From positions 310,001 through 374,000 of the forward strand of contig CM036632.1 in the NCBI GenBank assembly GCA_020746105.1: DNA of 64,000 nt, given 5' to 3'. The notes under the pieces were generated by a model. It was not told the DNA's origin, searched no databases, and saw nothing but the letters and a program-made list of their open reading frames with translations. The translations under genes were made by a program, and so were the position numbers. Every line of letters starts with the position of its first letter. The first letter of the stretch is position 1. Below, piece by piece: positions 24,131 to 35,059 of this stretch. This DNA is from Trogon surrucura (lineage: Eukaryota > Chordata > Aves > Trogoniformes > Trogonidae).

Positions 24131-25859
24131 AAATAATGAGGGATGAGAACCCTCTGGAAGCCCAGTTCATACAGTGCTGATGACCTTAGCAGATTAAATG
24201 ATCGCTTCATCCTGCTGCCTGCCCCACAGTGGCTGTGGGGCTGGGTGCTGGTGCCATGGGGCGGGCACAGCAAGCTCTCCATACCAAGGACATTGCTCTG
24301 CCCGCAGCAGAGCGTGTTCCCTTCTGAAACAACTCGAGCACCGCATTCCCAGGCTAATTTTGTGTTTTTCACGAGCGTAGCTTTCTGTCTTTACCTCCTT
24401 TGATCTCCATGGTCAATGATCACTTATGAGTTTTTGCTTTGCTTTATATGCCCAGTGGTATTTCAGGAAGCGTGTGGATCTCCTCTGCGAGCTCTTTGAC
24501 AGATTAACAGGGCTGCACTCGACCAAGCCCCCAGTTTTCTGCCATGTCAGCCTTAGAGCAATAGAGGGCTGCAGATCTGCACCTTTGCATTGCAGAGGAT
24601 AAACACCGCCGCAGAGACGGGAGATCAGTGGCAATAAAAAGTAAAATGTGGAGTGCCTGCCCTTTAAAATATATTAGGTGGTTTATAAATAAAGCTCTGT
24701 ATTTTTAGGATGCATGTGGAATGGCTCAGCCCATAGCCCTCAAGGAATCTGACCTTGAAGAGAAGAAATACAGCTGTGAGCAGCTTTCAAAGTGTTCTGG
24801 GAATGGACAGACAGGACAGGTGCTCTTGCTTATTATTTAGGCAGTAGCTGAGCCTTGTTAGGCTGGTGTGGTTTGGGGAAGCAACTCAGACTCCGGCACT
24901 CGCTGTCAGATAACCTCGTCGTGCAGTCAGAGGCAGAGAGCTTGGGGGTAAAAGCGCCAAGCATCTGGTGAGATTTCCAAGGTTCCTTGACTCCTGGCAG
25001 TCAGGACAGGCTTGGCTGGTTTGCTCTGAGCGCTGATCGCGGACGGACGAGCTCTGATGGTGTGAAACTGAAGCGAGCAGCCTGGTTCCCACCATCTCGC
25101 TGGGCTCTCGTGCTGCAAAGCTCTTGCCTGGCAGCCTCTGCCGTGCGGGCGTGTGGTGCCGGCAGCGCTCCTTCCTTCATCCCTTGTTCTGGCAGAGCAT
25201 CTTCTGGGGTGCGGGAGCCTGTGCGGTGCTGTACCTCCTCTCCAAGGGCGGTCGACATTGTATCTCTCACCACCTGTATTGATGCCCTGCCCGCACCACC
25301 AGCCTGTTTGGGGCGAGAGGGGCTTTCTCCTGTTACCGAGGCTGTTCCACTTTATGTGGGGTCGTCAGCTTTTTGGTGGGGAGAAGGAAAGAGCTCATGA
25401 GCAGGGAATTTGACCGGAAGTTGGGAGAAGCGAGTTTCAGGGTTTGTTTCGGTGAATGCTGAGGAGTCAGATGCCTTCTGTGGAGAGGCAGATGCTGTGA
25501 TCCAAACTGGCAAAAGCAGCTGCTGATTTGGGGTGCTTCTGTTTTCAGGCAGCCCATGATGAGATCCAGGTCTTGCCTTCTGCTGGAGTAGCTCAGTCTT
25601 TCTAAAGGATGAGTGCATTCTCCTAGGCTCTGCTTTCTGGGTGATATGAAGAATAGTGGCCCTGCAGATTCCTTTAAGCGTACTGGGAGAGCAGAGACAG
25701 CTGTGAGGTGAGCCTAGGGATCCGAGCTGTAGCCTTCTTATTTTAGATTTGTTCTTAGAGAAAACACAGATGATTCGCTGTGTGGAGGAATAACCAGTAA
25801 ATCAATCCCTGCACGTGCTGATGCAGGGAGCCAGAATCCCCACGTGCTCTGGGCTCTGG
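24131..25859. other. Unassigned sequence
   Basis: No gene recognised. An AT-rich patch occurs at 24650-24720. The 24980-25390 portion is GC-rich with chance open frames on both strands. Confidence 0.5.
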
Positions 25860-26125
25860 CAGAGAAAATGTAAACAAACTCCAGTTTTATGTCTGACCAA
25901 GGAGATGTAAATCAAACACGTGTGTTGAAGCCTTTTAAATGTTTTGACATTTTCCAATCCATCAAAGCCTTTAATTGTATTTTGAGTGAGTTGTTCTATA
26001 TGTAAATACCAGTTAATGTTGGAATTGTTTATAGCCGAATTGTCTGTTTATGCAAATTGTGTTCCAAGATCACAGAGCTCCTATTGCGGAATAAAAATGT
26101 CTCTCTTATTTAACGCTAGAGATAC
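25860..26125. promoter_or_regulatory. AT-rich island with octamer directly upstream of a CpG island
   Basis: Complex AT-rich DNA (TTTTAAATGTTTTGACATTTT, TTTAATTGTATTTTG) with a perfect octamer ATGCAAAT at 26050-26057, ending about 25 bases before a dense CpG island. The abrupt switch from AT-rich to CpG-rich within 40 bases is the pattern seen at many developmental promoters with adjacent enhancers. No repeat recognised. Confidence 0.35.
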
Positions 26126-26149
26126 TTCCTTTGGCTGCTGTAGCTTTTG

Positions 26150-26395
26150 CAGACGGCGTGGCTGTTCTGCGCCGAGGCTGTTCCCCGCGCTCGGCTCCCA
26201 GCGCTGCCCGACCGCCAACGCGCCGAGGCCGCTGCCCCGGGTCGCTCCCGCCGGCCCTGCCCGGGCTCTGGTACCCGCCCTGGGCGTGGGGAAGCCCGGC
26301 AGCTCTCTCGGCCGGTGCCCGCAGGCATGCTGGCAGTGCCTGGCGCTCTGAGCGCCGTCCTGCTCGGGTGAGGACCCGTCGGCTGGTGGGCTCCG
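26150..26395. promoter_or_regulatory. CpG island, candidate promoter
   Basis: By hand count about 32 CpG dinucleotides in roughly 245 bases with GC near 75 percent, so observed/expected CpG is close to 1; ordinary vertebrate DNA is depleted to about 0.2. Dense runs include CCCGCGCTCGG, AACGCGCCGAGGCCGC and CTCGGCCGGTGCCCGC. No TATA box; CpG-island promoters usually lack one (established). A possible first exon ends in a donor at 26368. Which strand is transcribed cannot be told from sequence; a CpG-rich exon or a distal regulatory island are alternatives. Confidence 0.55.
26327..26367 (+). other. Candidate first coding exon (signal-peptide-like start)
   Basis: Within the CpG island an ATG at 26327 with G at -3 opens a frame reading MLAVPGALSAVLL, a hydrophobic stretch like the start of a secretory signal peptide. 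After 41 bases (13 codons plus two bases) it meets a good donor, GTGAGG at 26368. If spliced, the codon at the junction would begin GG. No downstream exon that I can recognise follows within the window, and the same frame is also open upstream of this ATG. A 13-residue hydrophobic stretch can arise by chance, so this is a lead only. Confidence 0.15.
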
Positions 26396-26889
26396 TTCTC
26401 TGGGATTCCTCTGTCTGGCTCCTGCGTTAATTTGGGATTCTGGTGCAGAAGGCAGCAGGCATTAAAAACTGCTCCCGCTGGGTGAAAAATGAAGAGAAAT
26501 CAGCATGCTGCTCCCACTTGCACTGTGCCTAAGCAGTAATCAAGATCATCACCTGGAGATAAATCTCTTCCTGCCTTCGCACAGAAGAGGAGCGGTTACT
26601 GTGGGCTTTGCCTCCAGGTTTTTAATCATAGGGAAACACATGCAAATTAGCGGCTCACCCATGATAAGAATCCCTAGCGCTGGAGTGTTTGCAGGCTGCC
26701 ACTCCGCTGTGTGATGTGTCTGGCACACAGGCAAGGGAGCAGAGGTCCCATCAGATGCGGGCGTGCCTGTGCGGCGAGCTGCGGGGGCTCTCTTGAACCC
26801 AGCCACCTCCAGAGCAGCCTCTGCCCCAGGACCACGCTCCCTCTCCCCTGGATTTTTCAGTCAAACCTCACTGTTGATCTGGCCTTCGT
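26396..26889. other. Unassigned sequence with an octamer
   Basis: Mixed composition; a perfect octamer ATGCAAAT lies at 26640-26647, about 245 bases after the CpG island, so the island has one octamer on each side. The rest holds nothing recognised. Confidence 0.35.
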
Positions 26890-27235
26890 GTTTGCTTAAT
26901 GTTGGCGTTCTTCGGGGAATACTGGAGAGTAATAGCAAGCTGCACAGCCTGAAGTTGGCCTCCCATATTATTTCTTCATTAATATTTGTTGTTCATAAAT
27001 ATATATTCACTCCTATTTATCACGAGAACACCAATTACCAACCATAAATTCTAACTGTGGGGAATATTTCCGTCCAGTTTTATTAAGAAGTGATTTTTAA
27101 AGATGTTGCTCAGGCTTTTAGCTGGTTATGTGCTACTAAATATTTAAATCTGTATCTCTTGCTGCATGCTGAATTACAGCAAGGGGATATTTAATGCTCC
27201 CATTTCTCCAGCATAAATCTGTGAAAGATTGACTG
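26890..27235. promoter_or_regulatory. AT-rich island, possible conserved non-coding element
   Basis: About 345 bases of complex AT-rich sequence (TTCTTCATTAATATTTG, AAATATATATTCACTCC, AATATTTAAATCTG) with many TAAT/ATTA cores and no repeat signature. It lies between two GC-rich blocks and between the two CpG islands. Confidence 0.3.
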
Positions 27236-28095
27236 GAAGAGAAGTGGAGCCATGAACAGCCCACATACACGCCGTGTGCTCGCTTGTGCTGTGCCCCCAC
27301 TTGCGTGTGCCTGCTGCAGACAGCAATCCTGCCTGGGGGCCCTGAGTGCTCCCGCAGCCGTTTGGGGAGCCCCCCACTGCTCCGGGGCTGCTCTTGGGCT
27401 GCCCTGGTCCGGCGCTGCTGCTGTCAGCCATCAGAAACTACGAGTGCCTGGGGGCCTGTTACCCACCAATTAAACTGTGAGTTTTATTGTTCACCGTGTG
27501 CCTGGTTTACGACATGAAAAGCTTTCGACAGTTAAATAGTACTAATATTAACCACTCCCACATGGGCTCTAACAGTCTCCCCCATTAAAAGTGTGATTAA
27601 GAAATTAATTCATCTGGAAGGGATTGGCGTGCGGTGCTAAACAATGGAATAACGATTTTTTTTTTATGAAGGCTGAACCCCTGGCTGTGTGGAGAGAAGC
27701 AGCCCTTGCATGATGGCTGCAGCAACAGCTGGATGCGGTGGGAAGGCCGAGCCCCGGTCTGTCCTGGGAGGTTCATGGGGCAGCAGGAGGCAGCTCCGGA
27801 CAGCAGAGACTCTGCAGAGGCTGGGCGGGGGGACAGGCTGCCCTGGCCTGCTGTGATGTGGCAGGGTCCCTGCGGTGGGTGGGTGCCGAGCCGAGGGCTC
27901 TCTGCAGCTCTCTCTGCCCTCCACGTTCTGCGGCCGCTGTGGAGACTCGGCCAGCCCCGCAGGGCTCCGGTCACCAGCAGGTCACCTTGCGGCCTCATGG
28001 CCCCGTGTGATGCTTGTAACATCCAAAGAGGCTTGAAAAAAGTGGCTCTTTGCGAGGCTGCAGGGCAGTAGTGCAGCTCCTGCTGTGCTCGCACA
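27236..28095. other. Unassigned sequence: AT-rich 27480-27665, GC-rich 27665-28070
   Basis: The AT-rich part 27480-27665 looks like the other candidate non-coding islands and ends in a short T-run. The GC-rich part has long parallel frames on both strands (167, 121 and 90 codons) with no domain; treated as chance. Confidence 0.4.
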
Positions 28096-28193
28096 GCCAC
28101 ACCAGGCTAGCCACACCAGGGTGGCCACAGCAGGATAGTCACAGCAGGATAGTCACAGCAGGATAGTCACACCAGGATAGCCGCACCAGCACT
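28096..28193 (+). repeat. 14-bp minisatellite, 7 units
   Basis: Seven consecutive 14-base units with consensus close to GTCACAGCAGGATA: 28096, 28110, 28124, 28138, 28152, 28166 and 28180. Central units (28138 and 28152) are identical; outer units diverge (GCCACACCAGGCTA at the left, GCCGCACCAGCACT at the right), and decayed GCCAC/GGCAC traces continue to about 28230. Identical centre with diverged edges is the expected pattern of a minisatellite expanding by slippage or unequal exchange. It lies between the two CpG islands. Confidence 0.9.
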
Positions 28194-29574
28194 GCCACTT
28201 CTCTGGCACAGCCACGCCGCTGGCACTGCCAGCTGCCTCCCTGGCCCTGGAGGGCACCGATGCGGGGCTGCAGATCTCTGGACTCCTGGCACCCATTGGA
28301 GAGCTTAGCTTACTACAAATGGCAATTAAATTCTGACAGACATGGTAAAAACTTTGAAGTCCATCAATGTTTGCTGGCAGGTGGCTCTAAAAAGCTATTA
28401 TTTGCTTTGGAAAAACAATTGGAGATTACTCTTGAACAGCCCATTTGGGAATGAGCAGGGTGCTGGCTCTGGCAGTTTCCCTCTCGGCATCCTCTCTTCT
28501 GCTGCTCCTTTCCCCTTTTCTTGTGCTCCCATTTTCTGACCTGTGATGGTTCGTGGTGTGTGACAGGTCTTGCAGAAAGGTGACCACCATGGGGAGCAAG
28601 ACCCCTCTTCTGTCCCTGCCACTTGTGTCCCAGACTTGTGACCAGCTCTTCCCTGGCAGCAGGGAGCCCCCAGGCATGGCAGGTGAGGCACGATGTTCTG
28701 TGTTGCTGTACGTTGCTGTACGTGGGAAGCACAGGCTTCCAAACCAAATTTTCCTGATGAACAAAAAGAATCAAACAATGCCCTTTCACCACTGGAAAAT
28801 GCCAAAACTCGAACAAAAGGAAAAATGTCTTGCGCACGACGGCAGATGCGTAAGTGTCTTCACAGCTGCTTTCCACCGTCTCCCACCCTGGCAAAGCACA
28901 AGCAAGGGAGGGAGGGAGCAGCTTCCAGAGTGGAGCTGCAGTGCTCTGAGGAGCCGTGGTTGTTGGAGACAAGGGAGGGCAGGGAAGCTCCTCTGTGACT
29001 TGAAGGAGTCGCTGTTCGAGTGCTGGCAGGAGCTGTGTGCTGTGCTTGCATACAGACACTGAGAATGTTCGTACTGTGATTTATCCCATTCTCTTTCTCC
29101 ATTGATTTTAATTAAGTTCACTCTCTCCTGCCAAGCCTGGGGAACACAAGCAAAAATTAAAAATACTGAAAGACAGCTTGCTTTGCGCTTGAGTCTTCCC
29201 AGCCTTCCAGAGAACAGAGGGAAGGGGAGCCTGCACCACCACACAGGCATTTCCTGAGCTTTTCTAGTCCCCAAATAATAAACATAAAATTAAAATCCTG
29301 TTAGGAGAATCACAAAAGCTATTATAGCTCAGCAGCTGATACTGACTCTGATCAAATCTTTGATGTGATTTCACAGCATTCTGGGCTACTCACCGTGCAC
29401 GCCCTGATCACGTTAGCTGTGGCCTGATTATTTTTTTCTCTTCCCCACTGAAACAAAGCAAAAAGAATGGCAAGAAAAACCGATCTCGTCTTGTGATATA
29501 AGTTGGTGTCACACTTTTAAGATGAGCAGCACAGTAGCTGGTGCCACCGTGTTGCCTTTGCAGATGGGGCCCTC
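28194..29574. other. Unassigned sequence
   Basis: No gene recognised. Parallel open frames on both strands at 28364-29062 (231 codons minus, 169 plus) share the same DNA, so at most one could be real; neither shows a domain. An AT-richer portion 29270-29470 may be non-coding regulatory DNA. A 10-base duplication (GTTGCTGTAC) occurs near 28703-28722. Confidence 0.4.
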
Positions 29575-29995
29575 CGGGGAGCGGCCGCTCACGCCTGTGT
29601 TGGATCTGCCGGCCTCGCCCAGCGCATCGCGGGAGGTGCTGGCCTGGGAACCTCCGGGGGGATGCTGGCCAACGAGGATTTTATTTCCTGCATCGCGTCC
29701 GTGGCTCCGAGCACATCTGTCGCGCTGCTGCTGTCCACAGAGGGTAGCAGGGATGCTCTGCCGTGGCCCTTGTGTGAGGCAACGCGTGATGTTGTACTAG
29801 CGCAACACGCGACCTTTTGACAATCTCGACTTTCAGCCGCCAAGGAGGGCCACGCGTGGCGGGGCGGGGGGCTCTGCATCGCGGGCGGTGCCCCCGCCCG
29901 ACCCGCTGGCGCTGGCCAGGAGCACCCAGCCCTGCGCAGCGGCCCCGGGCAGGACACGGGTGGCAGTGGGATCGGCCTCCCCGCGCTCAGGGAGT
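29575..29995. promoter_or_regulatory. CpG island, candidate promoter
   Basis: By hand count about 43 CpGs in 420 bases at about two-thirds GC, giving observed/expected CpG near 0.9. Rich runs include GAGCGGCCGCTCACG, CATCGCGTCCG, CTAGCGCAACACGCGACC and GCATCGCGGGCGGTGCCCCC. A perfect Sp1-type GC box GGGGCGGGG lies at 29861-29869. No TATA box. A minus-strand frame stays open across 29589-29957 (122 codons) but has no recognisable domain. Direction of transcription is undetermined. Confidence 0.55.
29861..29869 (+). promoter_or_regulatory. Sp1-type GC box
   Basis: Perfect GGGGCGGGG inside the CpG island. Sp/KLF factors bind this sequence and commonly set initiation in TATA-less CpG promoters (established). 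Use at this site is inference. Confidence 0.45.
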
Positions 29996-30239
29996 TTCCT
30001 CAGTGCCTTGGCTTAAAAGCGTCTCATTGTCTGCATTGCTTTTATTCTTACAGTGAATGTTGTGATAGACACCAAGAGTAGGAGAAACGAGATGAAGGCG
30101 TCCCAGACCTGCCTCTCGGTGTATTTATGTAGCCACAGCTTGTGCAGCTACAGACAGAGAAAGCAAAAACATGGAAACTTTTTGCATGTCTCTTTCAAAT
30201 GTCACCGGCAAGCAGAATTAGTCCCCAAAAGTAACCTGC
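29996..30239 (+). other. Splice-acceptor-like site followed by a short open frame
   Basis: A good acceptor (TTGCTTTTATTCTTACAG) ends at 30052, just beyond the CpG island. The following frame is open from 30053 to 30244 (63 codons, including NVVIDTKSRRNEMKAS), with no match to a family I know. It could be a second exon of a transcript starting in the island, coding or not. No donor pairing in the island was convincing. Confidence 0.15.
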
Positions 30240-30440
30240 CTTAAATCAGAGACTGGCGTAAAAAAAACTGCATTGTGTAGGTATCCGTCTTCATGCAATT
30301 TTTCAGCAGTTAGACTCATTTTTCATATCAGATAGGGTGATAACTTTAATTAATATGGTCATCAAATTGGATAAGAAAAATTAGGAAACCTCAGCAAAAA
30401 TTCCAAAGGGATATAAAAGAGGACAATTTACTGTTTGCCG
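30240..30440. promoter_or_regulatory. AT-rich island, possible conserved non-coding element
   Basis: AT-rich complex sequence with TTTAATTAATATGGTC and similar cores, no repeat signature, directly after the second CpG island. Composition-based call only. Confidence 0.25.
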
Positions 30441-31579
30441 ATCTCTCTCCTCTGGGGCTCTCCTCTAGTCATAGGCAGTCATGGTGACTTAGTTTTTGAT
30501 AGATGTCTGGAAATACCTGCAGCAATCTCTTTCCAAAGTTTAATGACCTTGGGTCATTTAGTTTTTGAAATACTTCAACTACTAGGGAATAAAACCGGCA
30601 AGATTGTTACGGTTACACTCCAGAAGATCATATCCTTTCGGTAAAGGTCTGAATTCCCTCACGATCCAGCAGGAGATGGTCCCGGCTGGTGTAACTGGTG
30701 GAACACGGAGGAGGGCGTCATGGGTCGGGGCTGGAGGAGCAGCTCGTGGCTGGCCTGACGCCCGGGGCTGGGGACGCCCTGCCCGCCGGGAGAGAGGAGC
30801 CCTCAGGAGCAGGCTGGGAGCGGAGCCCTGGGCAGGTGATGGGGGCACATGGCGAGGGGCTGTGACATCACGGGTCACCGCTGCAGAAACTGGAGCAAGC
30901 TGCTGGAGAAGAGCTGCCTGGGGCGGCTGCTGTGGCAGAGCTCAGGGACAGAGGCGCCAGCACCCGCAGGAAGGTGGGCGAAATGCTGTGGAAGCTGCAG
31001 GCAGCTCCGCCGGTCCTTGGCAGGGTCTCCAGGCTCCCTGGGACAGAGCAGGTGCAGGCAAGGGGCAGGGGCTGTGCAGCGGCCAGATCCTTCCTGTGTA
31101 TGAGCTTGGCACTGGCGGGAATAAGTGTGGGTTTGAACCTGCTTGTGTTTCCTCTTAGATGTGCCTGCCCGAGATGGCAGCCATGTGGCTTGGGCACCGA
31201 GCACTGGGACGAGGCAGGAGCGACAAGGGGCACCCGCGGCAGCGCTGAGCCTGCTTGGGGCCAAGGGGAGGGGGCACAGCGAGATGGTGCTCAAGGTCCC
31301 AGAGTTTTGGTGGGGCAACAGGGTCAGTGGGGACACACCGGTGGCACCAGGGCAGGCGGTGTGCTCCACACTGAGATGAGCATATCCTCTGCTGCTGTGT
31401 CTTATTACATAAAAAATTGACTTTGGCATAAATGTCAGCTGGTCCCGAGCTGGTGTTACACAAAGAAGCCTGTGAGTGACAGAAGGAATCTTCATTAAGC
31501 ACATTTCTGGAGTCCTCTGGCTGGCTCTTGTGCAGTGTCCACCCCGATCATTGCAGATAGACAATCTGGGGCCCAGCCT
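30441..31579. other. GC-rich block with moderate CpG (30690-31010)
   Basis: 30690-30900 has raised CpG density (CCTGACGCCCGGGG, CCCGCCGGGAG) but less than the two islands. Long frames on both strands (240 minus, 184 and 162 plus) overlap one another and show no domain. No gene claimed. Confidence 0.4.
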
Positions 31580-32689
31580 TTGGATTGACCCATGCAAATC
31601 AATTAATTAATCCTCACTTAATCTCAGCCTTTATATCATGCACCAGTTACGTTATTCAAAACGGCTATGACGACAGTCTCAAACCAGTCACTTTTGGAGG
31701 GAGGGAGGGAGGTCACCTGGCTCCTCCTGGCCGAGGGAGATGCCCTCAGAGACAGCCCCTGTCCCTCACTGCCACAAACCCACGTTGTGCCCCAGCCCGT
31801 CCCCTCCCTGCACGCAGGGGCTGGTAGGTGCTGCTGCAGATGAGGGGGCTTGGTCTGCCTGGCTGTGAGTGCAGGATTCTGTGTCAGGAGTGCTGGCCAG
31901 GAGCACGTCCACCCCCAGTAGCCAGGCAGGAGGGACCCTCTCCTGGGGGTGCCTGGGCTCGAGGGGAGTCAGCGAGCACCCGAGCCCTTGATGGAGCCAG
32001 AAGGGCCAGGCTGGTGGATTTGTGCAGGAGCTGCGTTGCAATGAGGCAAGAAGTGTTCAGAGTCTTTCAGATGAGTGTTTGCTAAACGCAAGTGCATGTG
32101 TGAAATGCAGATAAGTGTGTACTAAACCGATCCCAGCCCTCTCATCAGTGTGGAGTGCCTGGAGCCTGTTTGCTTTGCTGCGGCTCCTTTACTTGCTGAG
32201 TGTTGATCTCTGCTAATCTCGGAGGTGGCTGTTGTGGGGACAGTCAGCCCCTCTAACCAAGGGTGACTGGGTTAATGGGAACCTCTTAGAGCTGCCAGGA
32301 AAGGGAACATGCCCTGAGCTTTGCTGTGTGTGATCCTTTTCTCTCTGTGGTGATGGTCTGCTGGAGGAATATCGCTTGTGGCTTTGCACAGGCTGTCCTG
32401 CTGCTGCATTTTGTGTTTGCGTTGGCTGTAAGACAACGCTTCAAAACCAGGGAAAAGCCCAGCCGGTCTAGCTCGTGCCAGCACGCTGTTGCCTCTCGTA
32501 CTGTTGTCACAGATAAAAGAGGCCCGAGAAGTGGGGTGTCCCTGGACTGTGACGGTCCGACCGAGCTCCAGGTGCTTTTGGGGGAGAACTGGCTGTTCTG
32601 TGTGCTGCCCGACGCCTCCCTGGCTGCAGGGCCCTGGCGTGCCTGCGGCGCTGAGCTCGCCCTGCCGTTGTGGCACACTGTTATTTATG
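31580..32689. other. Unassigned sequence with an octamer
   Basis: A perfect octamer ATGCAAAT at 31592-31599 is followed at once by CAATTAATTAATCC, a homeodomain-type palindromic core, an arrangement that could bind POU-homeodomain factors. A GGGA run at 31696-31712 has only three full G-triplets. The remainder is GC-rich and unrecognised. Confidence 0.4.
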
Positions 32690-32860
32690 CTTTCAGATAC
32701 TGCTAACTCACAGATAATTAATGTCAGAAAGCTGCCATGGTGCCGTTACTAATAGCTCAGCAAAAGGAGACACGTTGGTCAATTAGCAACTATTTGATCT
32801 GACAGTACCAGCAAAGGGCAGATGGGGCTGCCAGCTCCCCCGGCCAATATCATTAAGGTT
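32690..32860. promoter_or_regulatory. AT-richer island, possible conserved non-coding element
   Basis: Complex moderately AT-rich DNA with ATAATTAATGTC, CAATTAGC and ATCATTAAGG cores between GC-rich flanks. No repeat or exon signal. Confidence 0.2.
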
Positions 32861-33709
32861 TGAGCTTTGTTGAGGCTTGGGATGGGGAGACAGTGGGTGC
32901 CTCGGGAGGAGTGAGGACCCACAGGCAGAGCCTTTGCCCCCTGCTCGCTGTGGCTCCTTTGGGGCTGCCCGGTGCGGCGGTGTGCGCTGGCCGCTGGCAT
33001 CGTCTTGCTGCCCTGGTGTGGGGGCAGGCGGGATGGCAGCAAGCCGGTGGCAGTGACACACTGCCCTTTCCTGGGAGACAAGCTCTGTTCCCCTGGAGAA
33101 GCCCATGTTATGAATTTTTCAATATTGGGGAAGTACTGAATTAGGAGGAGTCCTCTGAGCAAAGGAGAAGTAATATCTGCATAGGTGTAGGTCTCCAACT
33201 GCAATATCTAGAGGATTTGTGAAGTTTAACGCTATTTGGTCCTGGGGATGATGCCATAAAATGAAACACTACGATTTACTTGGAAATAAAAATACATGGA
33301 GGATGTGGGTAGATCGGTTGCATTCCCTCCCCAGGGGGATCTCCGTTTGCTGCTGCAGCTCCGACACGGGGATCCTGCCCCACGCAGCGTGTGCAGCTGC
33401 AGCAGCGCCAGGAGGTGCCTGATTTGCTTCTAGCAGCAGAGGTTTCCCGGGCTCTTGAGAAGCCTCAGAACTCCCCCGACATTGTAAAATCACCTGAAAA
33501 ACAGTTCCAGGTGCTGTGCTGGAGGGCTGGTCCATGCTGCTGGCAGGAGGAACGTTTCTTGGAGCCACCGATTCCCACTTGGGCTCTCCGGTGCCAGCCG
33601 CCACCAGAGCGTGCCCGTGGGACCTGGCGAGTTGCAGCTCTGTCCTTTGCATCCAGGAGCCTTTCCACCGCCATGGAACTTTTTCTGCCATTGTCTGAAG
33701 GATGTTAGT
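32861..33709. other. Unassigned GC-rich sequence
   Basis: Nothing recognised apart from chance frames on both strands (141, 140 and 105 codons). Confidence 0.5.
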
Positions 33710-33990
33710 GTCAGTAGCTGGGATTATTTTTGCTTTCCTGTAGCAGGAGACTCTGATTACAGCCGGTCTCCTTCAGGAAATTGATGTTTTAATATTCAGT
33801 CTCGTCCGATGAGGGCTAAATTTTATTCCATTTAATTAAGTGCTCTAGCTCTCTGTCTGTGATGCACCAGTGATCTGCACAGATGCACTTACCTTCATCA
33901 GTTCTTTTAAAACCAGCTAGAACTGAAGTTAGAATAAACTATAAAATTTATGTGCTGTTCCCTCCCTTTTTAATTAGCACCGTGTGTGAC
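33710..33990. promoter_or_regulatory. AT-rich island, possible conserved non-coding element
   Basis: Complex AT-rich text (TTTTAATATTCAGTC, CCATTTAATTAAGTGC, TTTTTAATTAGCACC) with several TAATTA homeodomain cores. Flanks are GC-rich. No repeat recognised. Confidence 0.3.
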
Positions 33991-35059
33991 AAGAAGCCTT
34001 GGGCCGGGGGAAGGAGCCTTATCCGTGTTTACTGGTACCCTTCTTGCTTTGCAGCCTTGTCCAGCAACATTCCCCCTAGATGGAGCTCTGCAAAAACGTT
34101 TGAAAGCAAGAAAGCAGAAGTCTCCTGCTGCCCTGCAGCCCCCCACTCCCTGCACTGGTGATCAGAGAAATCTTGGGTTGGACCTTTGTGCCGGGGTGGG
34201 AAGGAGATGATCCCGTGCTCAGCAGCAAGAGTGGGATGGGGCTCCCTGACCCCCTCGGTGGGGCAGAGCCGGGTGGGCGCAGCGGGGGCTCCGTAGGGCA
34301 GGCTGCTGGACACCCGATGCTGAGCGGCCCCGCGCAGAGGAGCGGGCGCTGGCGGTGGCTGCGGCTGAGCTGCGCTCCATCCGCCGGCCAGCCCTGCAGC
34401 CCTGGGGACCCTACAGCCTGCAGTGCTGCTCTGCTTTCGACCTGCCTGCTCCCTCCCCTCGGCTTGCAGAAGGAGCAGGGGATCAGCTTTTGCTTTGTGC
34501 AGGGTCAGCTCCTCGGCACCAGAGTCCCCCCTTGTCCTTTCTGTGTGTGCCCCCCAGCACACCAGTCTTTCTGGCACCAGGGGTTGTGCTCCAGGGACAA
34601 TGGGATCATGGCACCAGAAGAAAAATGGATGTTTTCTGTAGACTGGTGCTGCCTTTGTGCCTGAGCAGCTTCTGCTTTGCTGTGCCATGACCATCTCTCC
34701 TGCCCTCACGGCTCTGCTGTCCCCTTGCCTCCCCCTGGGCTTTGCGCAGTCCCGCTCGGCCTGCGGGACCACTGGCTAGTGGGCGGTTGATCACCAGATG
34801 GAAACTGAGCTCGGATGCAAAATCTGGCATTTCACAGGTTCCAGACCAGAGGGGACGGCTCTGCTTATCCAATCTGACCTCCTGCCAAAGGCCTGCCGGA
34901 GCAGGAGGGGCAGGAGGATCTGCAGCGGAAAGAGCTAGAAGGCAAAGTGCAGCCGGTTCCTTGAGTGCACCCTGGGTATTCAAAAGCCCGGCAGATGCAA
35001 GAGGCAGTCAATTGAGCAAAGTGATGGGGAAGTCCCTCCTGATGTTCCTTTCGTTATCA
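33991..35059. other. GC-rich block with long chance ORFs
   Basis: A 247-codon minus frame (34029-34772) overlaps a 168-codon plus frame and others. 34260-34400 has raised CpG (GCGGCCCCGCGCAGAGGAGCG). Compositional bias explains the frames; no domain or splice logic supports a gene. Confidence 0.45.

Noticed and set aside
28076..28230. CRISPR-like array of short repeats
   Set aside because: Units are contiguous 14-mers without spacers in vertebrate DNA: a minisatellite.
34029..34772. 247-codon minus-strand ORF
   Set aside because: Overlaps a 168-codon plus-strand frame; translation has no domain and is Ala/Pro/Arg-rich.
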